Source: Gammaproteobacteria bacterium (GTDB lineage: Bacteria; Pseudomonadota; Gammaproteobacteria; DSM-16500). Taken from it: a DNA stretch of 9,190 nt. Shown one piece after another: positions 8,022 to 9,190 of this stretch (positions within the stretch are counted from its first letter, which is position 1; each line of letters starts with the position of its first letter). The stretch covers positions 1 to 9,190 of the forward strand of contig JAJONP010000068.1 in assembly GCA_021323555.1 (NCBI GenBank), given 5' to 3'. Under the pieces are notes generated by a model, which worked only from the letters and a program-made list of their open reading frames with translations, ran no database searches and was not told where the DNA came from. The position numbers and the translations under genes are program-made.

Positions 8022-9165
8022 TTTTGACCTCCAATGCATTTGTTCGACTTGCAAAAGCAGATGGATTCACCCATTTATCTAAGGGTAAGTAAATTAGATT
8101 ATTGCCAGCCTCACTATCCACTAATACTTTACTCGTATTTTGTAATACTCTTTGCATCGTTTCTAAATACATACGATCACGTGTGATATCCGGCGCACCT
8201 TTATACACTTGCAAAACAGCTTGATATTTTGCAACATTCGCTTGTGCGCGAAGTACAACTTGTTGCTGATAAGCGTTGGCATCTGCCAAAATACGCGCCG
8301 CCATACCCTGTGCTATAGGTACTACTTTACTTGCATACGCTTCCGCTTGTTGCACATAAGTCGCCTTATCCTGGTCCGCACGATTTACGTCACTGAATGC
8401 AGCGCGCACTTGATCAGGCGCTTGCACTTTACGCAATGTGACTGTAATCACTTCCAAGCCTGAGTTATATGAAGTCAGTACACGTTTAACTCGCTCCAAG
8501 ATACCTGAACTGAGCGTTTCACGACCTGTCGTCAATACTTCATCCAATTTCATTTGGCCAACCATATCAGACAAGGCGCTGGAAGCCACGGCTTTAATCG
8601 TTGCATCAGGCTCAACGATATTAAATAAATAAGCGCGCGGATCGCTAATGCGGTACTGCACATTTAACTCAACATTCACAAGATTTTTGGATTGATCAGA
8701 CATATCCGATATTTTTTTTGTGGTACCAATCCCAGTAGGCAAATCATTTTGATCGGACGATTTTGTGATGAAGTCACCTTGCAAGGAAAATGAATATATT
8801 TTCTGGACATCCACCAAGTATTTGGTATCAATAAACCGCGCAAACCAGTGTAATCCGGGTTGCATCACATTTGAATATTGGCCAAACCGCAAGATAACAG
8901 CTTCTTCTGCAGGATTTACAATGAATAACCCAGATAACGTCCAAGCAATTGCTATCACAACTGCAATGACTCCAAAAATAAAGCCCATTTCTTGATTCAT
9001 GGAGGGCTGCCAAGGCATATTCCCCTTCTTTAAGGCAAAAAGAACGGATAATTTTTTCAGTAATTCTCGCAAGAATTTATCAATGTCTGGCGGACCACTG
9101 AACCCTTTTTTTCCACTCCATGGATCTTTATGGTTACTATTTCCATTGGGTTCATTCCACGGCAT
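8008..9165 (-). CDS. hflK: HflK, SPFH-family modulator of FtsH
   Basis: 385-residue partner of HflC (E. coli 419). The N-terminal cytoplasmic segment is Gly/Pro/Asn-rich (PWNEPNGNSNHKDPWSG) as usual for HflK. It is followed by one membrane helix (about residues 60-83) and the SPFH domain (VNPAEEAVILRFGQYSNVMQPGLHW, VNVELNVQYRISDPRAYLFN, LEVITVTLRKVQAPDQVRAAF). A long helical stretch (about 270-340) and YLPLDKW near the C-terminus complete the family pattern. The ATG at 9165 has GGGAG 7 nt upstream. It is the first visible gene of the operon; in E. coli hfq and hflX lie upstream, which would be beyond the window edge here. Confidence 0.97.
8028..8032 (-). promoter_or_regulatory. Shine-Dalgarno of hflC
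   Basis: A strong GGAGG inside the end of hflK, 6 nt before the ATG at 8021 and 9 nt before the following ATG at 8018. It fixes the hflC start well downstream of the open frame's first possible codon. Confidence 0.75.
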
Positions 9166-9172
9166 AATTTAA

Positions 9173-9177
9173 CTCCC
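9173..9177 (-). promoter_or_regulatory. Shine-Dalgarno of hflK
   Basis: GGGAG on the - strand, 7 nt before the hflK ATG at 9165. Only 25 bases upstream of the gene are visible, so the operon promoter cannot be judged. Confidence 0.65.
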
Positions 9178-9190
9178 ACTCCAGCAATCT

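Noticed and set aside
8022..8054. Upstream extension of hflC inside hflK
   Set aside because: The GGAGG at 8028-8032 supports the ATG at 8021, and the extension encodes no conserved HflC sequence.

Overview
The window looks like chromosomal DNA from an AT-rich gammaproteobacterium. The best-conserved proteins (MetG, RecG, PurA, HflK, HflC) align from memory almost colinearly with their E. coli counterparts. The hflK-hflC-purA order is the gammaproteobacterial one, although the small yjeT gene that separates hflC and purA in E. coli is absent. The low GC, the short MetG and the orphan RnfB-type ferredoxin would fit a Legionellales or Coxiellaceae relative such as a Rickettsiella- or Coxiella-like lineage. 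That placement is inference, not proof.

Left part, + strand: the 3' part of metG is followed by a mazEF-type toxin-antitoxin pair and, overlapping the toxin gene, a short RnfB-like 2[4Fe-4S] ferredoxin gene. Directly after the ferredoxin lies a decayed fragment of a second mazE-like antitoxin gene. It is split by a 107-bp element with terminal inverted repeats and a perfect 8-bp target duplication. Coming from the other strand is a second toxin-antitoxin pair, higB-higA. The last codons of higA are read antisense through the antitoxin relic.

Middle: recG (- strand) is preceded by a 106-bp near-perfect palindrome with 38-nt arms. Beyond that is a tRNA-Leu(CAG) gene on the + strand with its own TTGACA promoter. 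A second short element, 60 bp and related to the first, sits exactly between the tRNA 3' end and the purA stop codon, again with a perfect 8-bp duplication. Both elements start with GTAA and make 8-bp duplications, which are hallmarks of IS66-family transposition. They carry no transposase, so they look like miniature non-autonomous IS66-type elements.

Right part, - strand: hflK, hflC and purA form a tight operon (14-bp overlap, then a 13-bp gap). HflK and HflC form the membrane SPFH complex around the FtsH protease, and PurA makes adenylosuccinate for AMP synthesis. The housekeeping genes are intact. The unusual content is in the joints between them: two toxin-antitoxin modules, one antitoxin relic, two miniature elements of one family and one long palindrome.
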